Positions 1-6,640 are shown, counted from the first letter of the stretch. The stretch is 8,484 nt of DNA from Acidimicrobiaceae bacterium (GCA_030838025.1 JAUTXM010000015.1:1-8484); one strand, 5' to 3'. Notes: generated from the letters alone by a model not told the origin. Made by a program: numbers and translations.

Positions 1-982
1 ACGGCGCCGGGTCGGTGTAGTCGTCGGCCGGCACGTACACCGCCTGGACCGAGGTGATGGAACGGCCCTTGGTGGAGGTGATCCGCTCCTGCAGCTCGCC
101 CATCTCGTCGGCCAGGGTGGGCTGGTAGCCCACGGCGCTCGGCATGCGGCCGAGCAGGGTCGACACTTCCGAGCCCGCCTGGACGAAGCGGAAGATGTTG
201 TCGACGAACAGCAGCACGTCCTGGCTCATGACGTCGCGGAAGTATTCGGCCATGGTGAGCGCCGACAGCCCCACGCGCAGGCGCACCCCGGGGGGCTCGT
301 CCATCTGGCCGTACACCAGGGCGGTGTTCTTGATGACGCCCGACTCCTGCATTTCCAGCCAGAGGTCGTTGCCCTCCCGGGTGCGCTCGCCCACGCCGGC
401 GAACACCGAGACGCCGCCATGTTCCTTGGCTACTCGGGTGATCATCTCCAAGATGAGCACGGTCTTGCCCACGCCGGCGCCGCCGAAGAGGCCGATCTTG
501 CCGCCCTGCACATAGGGCTCCAGCAGGTCGACCACCTTGAGGCCGGTTTCGAAGATCTTGCGCTGGGGCTCCACCTCGTCGAACGGCGGTGCCGGGCGAT
601 GGATCTGCCACCGCTCCTCGGTACCGGGAATCGCCTCGCCCCGGGTGTCGAGCGGTTCACCGAGGACGTTGAACACGTGTCCGAGCGTCGCGGGCCCGAC
701 GGGCACGCTGATGCCCTCGCCCAGGTTGCGCACCGCCTGTCCCCGCTTCAGGCCGTCGGTCGGCTTCATGGCGATGGCCCGGACCCGGGACTCGCCGATG
801 TGCTGGGCCACCTCGGCGGTGATGGTCGTGACGGTGCCGGCCACCTCGCTCTCGAACTCGATGGCCCAGTTGATCTCGGGAAGCGACGAGGGCGGGAACT
901 CGACGTCGACGACAGGACCGATGATGGCCACGATGCGGCCTTCTTTCAGTGCCGCCTTGGGTGTCTCCGTTGTGGTGCTCAT
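1..982 (-). CDS. atpD: F1 ATP synthase subunit beta, N-terminal 327 residues (cut by left window edge)
   Basis: Catalytic beta subunit of the F1 head; it binds ADP and phosphate and makes ATP at the alpha-beta interface. The reading frame opens with ATG at 982 (MSTTTETPKAALKEGRIVAI) and stays open to position 1 without a stop. Visible hallmarks are the Walker A motif GGAGVGKT at residues 167-174, the GER motif with the catalytic Glu at about residue 199, Walker B VLLFVDN with Asp261, the stretch GRMPSAVGYQPTL at 278-290, and DDYTDPAP at 320-327, where the window ends. Family members have about 460-480 residues, so roughly the last 140, including most of the C-terminal helical domain, are missing only because of the window edge. 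The gene follows atpG after a 32-base spacer with a duplicated Shine-Dalgarno block. One mild oddity is RFVQAGSEVS where RFTQAGSEVS is usual. Identification is secure. Confidence 0.98.
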   Translation of the reverse strand, partial: MSTTTETPKAALKEGRIVAIIGPVVDVEFPPSSLPEINWAIEFESEVAGTVTTITAEVAQHIGESRVRAIAMKPTDGLKRGQAVRNLGEGISVPVGPATLGHVFNVLGEPLDTRGEAIPGTEERWQIHRPAPPFDEVEPQRKIFETGLKVVDLLEPYVQGGKIGLFGGAGVGKTVLILEMITRVAKEHGGVSVFAGVGERTREGNDLWLEMQESGVIKNTALVYGQMDEPPGVRLRVGLSALTMAEYFRDVMSQDVLLFVDNIFRFVQAGSEVSTLLGRMPSAVGYQPTLADEMGELQERITSTKGRSITSVQAVYVPADDYTDPAP

Positions 983-988
983 GTTCGT

Positions 989-1010
989 CCCTTCACTCCT
1001 GTCACTCCTG
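989..1010 (-). promoter_or_regulatory. Duplicated Shine-Dalgarno block in front of atpD
   Basis: On the minus strand the atpG-atpD spacer contains CAGGAGTGA twice in direct tandem (plus-strand positions 1002-1010 and 993-1001), followed at once by AAGGG (989-993), six bases before the ATG at 982. AAGGG has ideal spacing. The nearer AGGAG copy is about 13 bases from the start and the farther one about 22, so they may act as standby ribosome sites or be a simple local duplication. The sequence is seen directly; the function is inferred. Confidence 0.6.
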
Positions 1011-1014
1011 CGTG

Positions 1015-1932
1015 CTAGTTGTCGTGCGCCGCGGCATTGGCCTGCGCCATGCCCTCGGCACCGCCGACGATCTCCATGATCTCGGTCGTGATCATTTCCT
1101 GCCGGGCCCGGTTGGCGATGCGGTCGAGATTCTTGATGAGGTCGTTGGCATTGTCGGTGGCGGCCTTCATGGCCCGCTGGCGGGCGACCTGCTCGGAGGC
1201 GGCCGCCTCCAGGAGGGCCCCGAAGATGCGGGCCTCTACGTAGCGAGGCAGCAGCTCGGCCAGGATCTCGTCGGGTGACGGCTCGAACTCGTAGGCGGCG
1301 GCCGAAGCGGCCTCCTCCTCGCGCACCGTCTCGGTGATGGCCTTGGGGTCGAGCGGGAGGAGCTGGCGCTCGGTCGGCCGTTGCGACCCGAGCGAGAGGA
1401 ACCGGGTGTAGATCAGCTGCGCCTGGTCGATCTCGCCCGATTCATACTGCTCCATCAGTTTGGCCGCGATGGCCCGGGCGTCCTCGTAGGTCGGTGTCTC
1501 ACTGAAGCCCGCGAAGGAGCCGTCGATTCGGTAGTTGCGATACCGGAAGAAGTTGTTGCCCTTGCGACCCACGGCGATCAGCCGGTAGTCCCGGCCGGCC
1601 GCCTTTTCCCGGGCGACCGCCCGCTCGGTTGCCCGGTGCATGTTGGCGTTGTAGCCGCCGCACAGGCCCCGGTCGGCGGTGACGACCACGAAGCCCACAC
1701 TTGATACCTGTTCCCGGGTTTCGAGGAGGGGATGGGTCAGCCCCGCGCCCGCCTTCGACAGGTTGGCGATGACCGCGGTCAGCTGCTCGATGTACGGCCG
1801 GGCGGCCAGTACCCGCTGCTGGGCGCGCACGATGCGGCTGGCCGCGATCAACTCCATGGCTCGGGTGATCTTCTTGGTCGACTGGATGCTCTTGATCCGA
1901 CGTCGAAGCGCCCGCTCTACCCCACCGGCCAT
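1015..1932 (-). CDS. atpG: F1 ATP synthase subunit gamma
   Basis: Central rotor shaft of F1. It couples c-ring rotation to the conformational cycle of the alpha3beta3 head on the cytoplasmic side of the membrane. The protein has 305 residues, slightly longer than the roughly 287 of E. coli. The N-terminal shaft helix is clear (RRRIKSIQSTKKITRAMEL, residues 10-28), the Rossmann-like core carries TADRGLCGGYNANM at 85-98, and the C-terminal helix (about 250-295) ends with the family signature RARQEMITTEIMEIVGGAEG. The ATG at 1932 lies three bases after the atpA stop. Its AAGG Shine-Dalgarno (1940-1943) sits inside the last atpA codons, so translation is probably coupled to atpA. The final residues (AQANAAAHDN) are a short Ala-rich extension. 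No frameshift or missing core element is seen. Confidence 0.98.
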   Translation of the reverse strand: MAGGVERALRRRIKSIQSTKKITRAMELIAASRIVRAQQRVLAARPYIEQLTAVIANLSKAGAGLTHPLLETREQVSSVGFVVVTADRGLCGGYNANMHRATERAVAREKAAGRDYRLIAVGRKGNNFFRYRNYRIDGSFAGFSETPTYEDARAIAAKLMEQYESGEIDQAQLIYTRFLSLGSQRPTERQLLPLDPKAITETVREEEAASAAAYEFEPSPDEILAELLPRYVEARIFGALLEAAASEQVARQRAMKAATDNANDLIKNLDRIANRARQEMITTEIMEIVGGAEGMAQANAAAHDN

Positions 1933-1935
1933 GCG

Positions 1936-3573
1936 TCAGCCTTCAGGCTGGTCAGGCTGGTCGGGCTTGTCCGTCGCCTTGTCCGTTGCCTTGTCGGTCG
2001 CCTTATCCGTCGCCTTGTCGGGCTGGTCCTTCGCCTTGTCGGGCTGGTCCTTGGAGGCCTTCTTGTCCGACACGAACCGCTCCTTGAACGAGGAGATCGC
2101 CTTGCTCAGCTCGTCTTCGGGCAGGGCCGACCCGTTGTGAATGTCGGCCAGGAGGGAGCTGTAGCGACTGCGGACGTCTTCGAGCAACCCGGTCTCGAAG
2201 CGACGGACGTCACCGACCTCGAGGTCGTCGAGGTAGCCGCGGACGCCGGCAAAGAGCGAGACCACCTGCTCCTCGACCCGCAGCGGCTTGCCGTTGGCCT
2301 GCTTGAGCAGCTCGACCAGGCGCCGTCCCCGGTCGATCAGGGCTTGGGAGGACTTGTCGAGTTCGGACCCGAAGCTGGCGAAGGCTTCCAGTTCCCGGAA
2401 GTTGGCCAGGTCGAGCTTCAGGCCGCCCGCCACCGACTTCATGGCCTTGATCTGGGCGGCCCCGCCGACCCGGGAGACCGACGTGCCCACGTTCATGGCG
2501 GGCCGGACACCGGAGTTGAACAGGTCGAGGTCGAGGAAGATCTGGCCGTCGGTGATGGAGATGACGTTGGTCGGGATGTACGCAGAGATGTCGCCGGCCT
2601 TGGTCTCGACGATCGGCAGAGCCGTGAGGCTGCCGCCACCGAGGGGGTCCGACAGCTTGGCCGAGCGCTCCAGGAGCCGGCTGTGGAGGTAGAACACGTC
2701 GCCCGGGTAGGCCTCCCGGCCGGGCGGGCGGCGCAGCAGGAGCGACATCTGGCGGTACGCCTCGGCCTGCTTGGACAGGTCGTCGTAGACGATCAGGGCG
2801 CTGTCACCCTGCTCCATCCAGTGCTGGCCCATGGCGCATCCGGAGTACGGCGCCAGGTACTTGAAGGGGCTGGGCTCCGAGGCCGGAGCGGCCACGATGA
2901 TGGTGTATTCGAGGGCGCCGTTGTCTTCGAGGACGCGCACGACCTCGGCGATCGTGGAGGCCTTCTGGCCCACGCCGACGTAGATGCACTTCACGCCGAG
3001 GCCCCGCTGGTTGATGATCGTGTCGACCGCGACGGAGGTCTTGCCCGTCTTGCGGTCGCCGATGATCAGCTCCCGCTGGCCCCGGCCGATCGGGGTCATG
3101 GCGTCGATGACCTTGATGCCGGTCTGCATGGGTTCTTTGACCGGCTGGCGGTCCACGATGCCGGGCGCCTGGATCTCGATGCGGCGGATGGTGTCCTGGG
3201 GAATCGGGCCCTTGCCGTCAAGGGGCTGGCCCAACGGGTCGACCACCCGGCCGAGGAGTCCGTCGCCCACCGGGATCGAAAGGATGCGACCGGTCGCGCT
3301 GACGGTCTGGCCTTCTTCGATGTGGCTGGCCTCGCCCAGGATGACCGCGCCGATCGTGTCCTCGTCCAGGTTGAGGGCCAATCCGAGCACGCCGCCGTGG
3401 AACTCCAAGAGCTCGTTGACCGACGCCTGGGGCAGGCCGGAGACCCGGGCGATGCCGTCGCCCACCTCGACGATGCGCCCCACCTGCTGGGCCTCGACCT
3501 CGGGGGTGAAGCCTTCCATCGCTTTTCGCAGGGCGGCGGCGATCTCGTCGGGGTTGATGGTGAGGTCGGTCAT
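1936..3573 (-). CDS. atpA: F1 ATP synthase subunit alpha with charged repeat tail
   Basis: Non-catalytic nucleotide-binding subunit of the F1 head; it supplies the arginine finger to the beta active site. It has 545 residues against 513 in E. coli. Order: N-terminal beta-barrel (about 25-95), nucleotide-binding domain with Walker A GDRKTGKT at 172-179 and Walker B ALIVYDD near 259-265, the arginine finger Arg368 in SVSRVGGAAQ, then the C-terminal helical domain to about 500. From residue 503 to the end runs a low-complexity tail of Lys, Asp, Gln, Pro, Ala and Thr, built from repeats such as KDQPDKA and DKAT, which accounts for most of the extra length. The start at ATG 3573 has an AGGAGA Shine-Dalgarno (3581-3586) seven bases upstream. 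It is preceded by atpH after a 37-base spacer and followed by atpG after three bases. Identification is secure; the role of the tail is unknown. Confidence 0.98.
   Translation of the reverse strand: MTDLTINPDEIAAALRKAMEGFTPEVEAQQVGRIVEVGDGIARVSGLPQASVNELLEFHGGVLGLALNLDEDTIGAVILGEASHIEEGQTVSATGRILSIPVGDGLLGRVVDPLGQPLDGKGPIPQDTIRRIEIQAPGIVDRQPVKEPMQTGIKVIDAMTPIGRGQRELIIGDRKTGKTSVAVDTIINQRGLGVKCIYVGVGQKASTIAEVVRVLEDNGALEYTIIVAAPASEPSPFKYLAPYSGCAMGQHWMEQGDSALIVYDDLSKQAEAYRQMSLLLRRPPGREAYPGDVFYLHSRLLERSAKLSDPLGGGSLTALPIVETKAGDISAYIPTNVISITDGQIFLDLDLFNSGVRPAMNVGTSVSRVGGAAQIKAMKSVAGGLKLDLANFRELEAFASFGSELDKSSQALIDRGRRLVELLKQANGKPLRVEEQVVSLFAGVRGYLDDLEVGDVRRFETGLLEDVRSRYSSLLADIHNGSALPEDELSKAISSFKERFVSDKKASKDQPDKAKDQPDKATDKATDKATDKATDKPDQPDQPEG
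1940..2052 (-). repeat. In-frame tandem repeats encoding the AtpA tail
   Basis: The last part of atpA is made of short tandem repeats. Reading in gene direction, an exact 21-base unit coding KDQPDKA occurs twice (2032-2052 and 2011-2031). Three 12-base units coding TDKA follow, with one or two base differences (1999-2010, 1987-1998, 1975-1986), then a partial unit TDK (1966-1974). Next come 9-base units coding PDQ, twice, and PEG. All unit lengths are multiples of three, so copy number can change without breaking the frame. The identity of the two 21-base copies, synonymous sites included, suggests recent duplication or slippage. Confidence 0.9.
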
Positions 3574-3610
3574 GCTGCGGTCTCCTGGGTTCCTGTCCTG
3601 GCCGGTCTAG

Positions 3611-4135
3611 CTACAGCGATTCGCGAAGTTGTTCGAGACGGTGGCGGATACTGGCGTCGATAACCGTGTCGCCAATGATCGCCACGACGCCGCCGAGCAC
3701 GGAGGGGTCGACTACTTCCTTGATCGAGATCCGCTTGCCGGTCGACCGGCCAAGGGCTTCGGCCAAACGCTTGCGGTGGGCGTCGTCGAGGGGAAAGGCG
3801 GTGCGGATCTCGGCGACCGCTTCCTTGCGTTCTTCGGCTGCCTTGGCCACCAGCCGGTCGATGATCTCCGGCAGCGTGCGGCCCCGACCGACCCCGACCA
3901 CAAACGAGATCAGGGCGATCGTCACCGGCAACGCCCGGCCGCCCAGCAACTCCTCGACGATCTTCTGGCGCCGTTCGACCGGGATGGTCGCATCCGTCAG
4001 GTTCATCCGCAGGTCTTCGTTGCTTTCGAGGGTGCGGGCGAATCGGAACAGCTCGTCCTCGATGCGCTCGAGGTTGCCCTCCGCCTTGGCGATCTGGAAC
4101 AGGGCGGCGGCGTAGGCGTCGTTCAGATCGGCCAC
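3611..4135 (-). CDS. atpH: F1 ATP synthase subunit delta (OSCP)
   Basis: Peripheral-stalk protein that sits on top of the alpha3beta3 head and ties it to subunit b, so the head does not turn with the rotor. The 174 residues match the usual family length of about 175-180. The N-terminal helical domain starts with DAYAAALFQIAKAEG (residues 6-20), and the C-terminal signature GGVVAIIGDTVIDASIRHRL lies at 148-167. The start is GTG at 4135, one base after the atpF stop, with a GGAGG Shine-Dalgarno (4144-4148) eight bases upstream inside the end of atpF. It is a stand-alone gene; in mycobacteria this protein is fused to a second b-type subunit, so that arrangement is excluded here. Nothing is missing or broken. 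Confidence 0.97.
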   Translation of the reverse strand: MADLNDAYAAALFQIAKAEGNLERIEDELFRFARTLESNEDLRMNLTDATIPVERRQKIVEELLGGRALPVTIALISFVVGVGRGRTLPEIIDRLVAKAAEERKEAVAEIRTAFPLDDAHRKRLAEALGRSTGKRISIKEVVDPSVLGGVVAIIGDTVIDASIRHRLEQLRESL

Positions 4136-4136
4136 G

Positions 4137-4745
4137 TCACCCGCCTCCGGCCGGCCGTGCTTCCAACTCCGCGATCAGCTGGTCGACCAGGGCGAGGTTG
4201 CGCTCCCGGTCCAGGCTGGCCCCGACGACCTTCTCGGCCAGATCGATGGCCAGGTCTCGGACCTGGAGGCGCAGCTGGCCCATGACCCGGTCCTGGGCCG
4301 CCTTCAGGTCCTCGATGCTGCGCCGGCGCAGCTCGGCCACCTCTTCATCCGCCCGGCGCACCATGTCTTGGCGCAGCTGGTCAGCGGCCTGCCGGGCCTC
4401 TTCGATGATCCGGTTGGACTCGTTGCGGGCGTCGGCCAGCTGCCGCTGGTACTCCTCCAGGATGCCGTTGGCCTCCTGACGCACCTGCTCGGCCTCGTCC
4501 AAGTTGCTGCGGATCTTGTCGGTACGGGCCTGCATCGCCTTCGCCACCAGCGGGAAGGCGTACTTCCACATGAGAAACAACAGCACCGCGAACGACACCG
4601 AGCCCCAGAGGAGTTCGGTGGTGGACGGAAGGATGGGGTTGGGCGCCTGCTGGGCTGGGGCCACCGTCGTCGTCGTCGCCGCCTGGGCGTACAACGCGGC
4701 AGCGGCGCGGTTTCCCGCCGTCAGCAGGGCACTGGTGAGCGACAT
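4137..4745 (-). CDS. atpF: Fo ATP synthase subunit b with N-terminal extension
   Basis: Peripheral-stalk subunit anchored in the membrane; its long helix, probably as a dimer, holds delta and the F1 head. It has 202 residues, longer than the 156 of E. coli. Residues 1-43 are a pre-membrane extension with a weakly signal-like Ala/Leu part, AQA at 20-22 and the Thr-rich stretch ATTTTVAP at 23-30. The single membrane helix is at about 45-64 (LLWGSVSFAVLLFLMWKYAF), followed by a charged coiled-coil helix from about 66 to 195 rich in Glu, Arg, Gln and Ala. The ATG at 4745 is nine bases after the atpE stop; AGGA (4753-4756) overlaps that stop at seven-base spacing. Whether the N-terminus is cleaved, or stays as a periplasmic segment, cannot be decided from sequence. 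Confidence 0.95.
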   Translation of the reverse strand: MSLTSALLTAGNRAAAALYAQAATTTTVAPAQQAPNPILPSTTELLWGSVSFAVLLFLMWKYAFPLVAKAMQARTDKIRSNLDEAEQVRQEANGILEEYQRQLADARNESNRIIEEARQAADQLRQDMVRRADEEVAELRRRSIEDLKAAQDRVMGQLRLQVRDLAIDLAEKVVGASLDRERNLALVDQLIAELEARPAGGG

Positions 4746-4754
4746 CCGGGCGTC

Positions 4755-5036
4755 CTAGGTGTACTTCAGCAGAATGAAGACGACGAAGCCGATCAGCGCC
4801 AAGGCCTCGGTGAAGGCGATCCCGAGGAACATGGTCGTGCGGGCCACGCCGGCCGACTCCGGTTGGCGGGCCATGGCCGTGATGGCGTTGCCGACCACGA
4901 TGCCGATGCCGATGCCGGGGCCAATGGCGGCAGCCCCGTAGCCGATACCCGCGCCGACAGCACCGAGTCCCTTGAGGATCTCGGTGGGCGCAACCGCGGT
5001 TGATGATGAGGCTGCCTGGGCCAGCAGGTCGATCAC
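4755..5036 (-). CDS. atpE: Fo ATP synthase subunit c (proton-type c-ring subunit)
   Basis: Two-helix proteolipid that forms the rotating membrane ring. The 93 residues run: short N-terminal segment (LAQAASSSTAVAPTEI), helix 1 with the Gly-rich packing motif (GAGIGYGAAAIGPGIGIG, residues 28-45), the polar loop ARQPE at 56-60 that contacts gamma and epsilon, and helix 2 with the ion-carrying carboxylate Glu77 in GIAFTEALALIGF. The sodium-type set is absent: Ile44 sits where sodium enzymes have Gln, and Ala78 follows Glu77 where they have Ser or Thr, so proton coupling is expected. The start is GTG at 5036, supported by a very strong Shine-Dalgarno five bases upstream. It lies ten bases after atpB, and atpF follows. 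Identification is secure. Confidence 0.97.
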   Translation of the reverse strand: MIDLLAQAASSSTAVAPTEILKGLGAVGAGIGYGAAAIGPGIGIGIVVGNAITAMARQPESAGVARTTMFLGIAFTEALALIGFVVFILLKYT

Positions 5037-5041
5037 AGCTG

Positions 5042-5048
5042 TCCTCCT
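5042..5048 (-). promoter_or_regulatory. Near-perfect Shine-Dalgarno of atpE
   Basis: AGGAGGA on the minus strand overlaps the atpB stop codon and lies five bases before the GTG start at 5036. It is the longest match to the anti-Shine-Dalgarno sequence in the operon and fixes the GTG as the start. Strong translation in front of atpE fits the need for about ten c subunits per enzyme. Confidence 0.75.
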
Positions 5049-5808
5049 AGTGTTCGATGTGAATAGAGCTGCCGAGATACACGGCAGTCAGGATGGTGAA
5101 AATAAAGGCCTGCAGGATGGCGACGAACGCCTCGAAGCCCGTGATGGCGATGTCCATCGCCAGCGGCAGGATGGCCACCGGTTTCATGAAGACGATGCTC
5201 GACCCGAGCAGCGCCCCCGTCAGGACCGCGAAGGTGACCAGCAGCAGGTGGCCGGCCAGCATGTTGGCGAAGAGCCGGACGGCCAGCGAGAAGGGCCGGA
5301 CGATGAAGGTCGACAGCAACTCGATGGGGATGATCAGGAACAGCAGGGCGAAGGGCACGCCGGGCGGCTTGACGCTTTTGGAGATGTAGGAGATCCCGTG
5401 TTTCTTCAAGCCGACCACGATGTACATGACCCACGTGATGAGTGCCAGGAGTAAGGGGATCGCCATCCGGGCACTGGCCGGAAACTGCATGAACGGAATG
5501 ATCTCGAAGATGTTGCAGAAGAAGATGAAGAAGAACAACGACGTCAGGTACCAGAGGTACTTCATTCCCTCTTGACCCATGGTCTGGAGGATCACGCCGT
5601 CGGTGATGAACTCCACCACCGACTCGACCAGGTTGCCCACCCCGGTGGGCACGAGCTCCTTATTGCGCCCGGCCAGGAAAAACAGCAGCAGGGTGAAGAA
5701 GGTGGCGGCCACGCAGATCAGGGCGACCTTGTTGAACCCGCCCGGACCAAACGACGGCCATTTGACCAGCTCGCCAATGGGGGGGAACTTGAGCGCGGCT
5801 TCAAGCAT
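5047..5808 (-). CDS. atpB: Fo ATP synthase subunit a
   Basis: Membrane stator subunit that provides the two proton half-channels next to the c-ring. With the ATG at 5808 it has 253 residues, typical length, with about five or six hydrophobic helices; clear ones lie near residues 28-46, 88-106, 115-133, 150-170 and 183-207. The essential arginine is Arg178 in RPFSLAVRLFANMLAGH (171-187), the counterpart of E. coli Arg210, and Gln233 in ILQAFIFTILTAVYL matches E. coli Gln252. The frame also has a GTG directly before this ATG (5811). Either start overlaps the atpI stop, and neither has a good Shine-Dalgarno, so translation probably relies on coupling to atpI. atpE follows after ten bases. Identification is secure; only the first residue is open. 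Confidence 0.97.
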   Translation of the reverse strand: MLEAALKFPPIGELVKWPSFGPGGFNKVALICVAATFFTLLLFFLAGRNKELVPTGVGNLVESVVEFITDGVILQTMGQEGMKYLWYLTSLFFFIFFCNIFEIIPFMQFPASARMAIPLLLALITWVMYIVVGLKKHGISYISKSVKPPGVPFALLFLIIPIELLSTFIVRPFSLAVRLFANMLAGHLLLVTFAVLTGALLGSSIVFMKPVAILPLAMDIAITGFEAFVAILQAFIFTILTAVYLGSSIHIEH

Positions 5809-6278
5809 CACGAGGGATCAGCCATCTTTCTGCCCGGGTGCACGCCGCGGGGCTTCAAGCCGGGGTAGGCGAGGGTCGCAGACACATAGCGGGTCTCCCA
5901 GAAGAGCAGGCCCAGGTGGGTGATCATGAGCGTGAACGCCAGGGGAACCACCACGACCCAGGACTGGTGGATGACCGCGAGGACCGCAATGGTCACCAGC
6001 GCCAGGCGCAAGATGTAGCCACCGAGCACCGCGGACATCATCAAGGCCAGCGAGACACGGACGGTGGCGGTCAGAATGGCTGCGGAAAGCAAGAAGTTGG
6101 CCAGCACGATGACGATGGCATAGCCGGAGGACAAGGCGCCGTCGATCCCCCAGATGAGCCCCGCGATCAGCATGAGGACCGGGGCGAGGGGAATGGCCCG
6201 GCGGACCATGTCGCGAGCGACTTGCTGTTCGACTGCCGGCCCATCGAGGCGGGTGGTGAGCAGATTTGGCTGGGTCAT
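5808..6278 (-). CDS. atpI: AtpI-type ATP synthase accessory membrane protein
   Basis: Small membrane protein of the ATP synthase I family. Family members sit first in atp operons and have been linked to c-ring assembly or stability and, in alkaliphilic Bacillus, to divalent cation uptake; the enzyme works without them in some species. The 156 residues show a hydrophilic N-terminus, then four hydrophobic helices at about 29-45, 52-73, 76-103 and 107-127, and a cytoplasmic tail (WETRYVSATLAYPGLKPR) resembling actinobacterial members. No catalytic motif is expected. Its ATG overlaps the stop of the upstream atpZ-like gene by four bases (ATGA), and its own stop overlaps the atpB start. The assignment rests on helix pattern, position and tail rather than a strong signature. 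Confidence 0.85.
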   Translation of the reverse strand: MTQPNLLTTRLDGPAVEQQVARDMVRRAIPLAPVLMLIAGLIWGIDGALSSGYAIVIVLANFLLSAAILTATVRVSLALMMSAVLGGYILRLALVTIAVLAVIHQSWVVVVPLAFTLMITHLGLLFWETRYVSATLAYPGLKPRGVHPGRKMADPS

Positions 6279-6562
6279 CTCGGGTTGGCAGCCCGGTCAG
6301 CGGCATGGGCCCGGGCCCGGCCCCAGGGGGATTCGGCGTCGTGGGCCTTCATCTTGGCGTCGTAGGCGTAATACATCTTGACGAAGGTTGCGACCACTGC
6401 GAGTACCAGGAAGATCAAAGTGAAAAGCGGCACGATGCCGATCACGCGGTCGACCACGTAACCAAGCCCCCCGGCCACAATCGGCGTCAGGGCCAGCTCC
6501 ATGGCGCGCGTCCAAGCGTCGTCTTCGGCTCGATAAAGGTCGCGCGTGTCGTTGGGAGTCAT
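6275..6562 (-). CDS. atpZ: AtpZ/AtpI-family two-helix membrane protein
   Basis: Small membrane protein of the AtpZ type, found at the head of many atp operons and thought to help ATP synthase assembly or Mg2+/Ca2+ supply; the exact role is not settled. From the ATG at 6562 it has 95 residues: polar N-terminus, helix 1 at about 22-37, the family-like motif GGLGYVVDRVIG (31-42), helix 2 at about 45-66, and a basic/Ala-rich tail. I chose 6562 because it gives the usual family length and a start just before the conserved part. An ATG at 6595 (weak AGGTG upstream) and a TTG at 6640 would add 11 or 26 residues that do not resemble the family. No strong Shine-Dalgarno marks any of the three. It overlaps atpI by four bases, which suggests coupled translation. 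Confidence 0.75.
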   Translation of the reverse strand: MTPNDTRDLYRAEDDAWTRAMELALTPIVAGGLGYVVDRVIGIVPLFTLIFLVLAVVATFVKMYYAYDAKMKAHDAESPWGRARAHAADRAANPR

Positions 6563-6610
6563 GAAGTGTCCGATGGGCTCAGCTGGAGTGAACATCAGCC
6601 GGCACCTGGG

Positions 6611-6640
6611 AATGTATGAAACAGGGGTCCGCTCGCGCAA
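6611..6640 (-). promoter_or_regulatory. Possible promoter for the atp operon
   Basis: In the 102-base spacer between the transferase gene and atpZ, the minus strand shows TTGCGC (6635-6640), 18 bases, then TACATT (6611-6616). TACATT fits the TAnnnT -10 pattern of actinobacterial housekeeping promoters; the -35 matches the consensus only in its first three bases. Transcription would start near 6604, giving a leader of about 40 bases to the ATG at 6562. The atp genes could equally be read through from the transferase gene. Confidence 0.3.

Noticed and set aside
1940..2052. CRISPR array or mobile-element repeat
   Set aside because: The repeats are short, contiguous, without spacers, and in frame within atpA; the same holds for the 18-base repeats at 6866-6955.
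1732..3663. A 643-codon open frame on the plus strand across atpA and the start of atpG
   Set aside because: It lies exactly opposite real conserved genes; high GC at third positions keeps the antisense frame open. Its translation is rich in D, G, V and L and resembles no family.
3611..4745. Mycobacterial-type fused b-delta gene
   Set aside because: atpF and atpH have separate stop and start codons, one base apart, and each product has its normal family length or close to it.
4755..5036. Sodium-coupled ATP synthase
   Set aside because: Subunit c lacks both the helix-1 Gln and the Ser/Thr after the key Glu that bind sodium in known enzymes.
6563..6640. Longer atpZ starts at TTG 6640 or ATG 6595
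   Set aside because: The extra residues do not resemble the family and the possible promoter lies over the TTG start; the ATG at 6562 gives the normal length.
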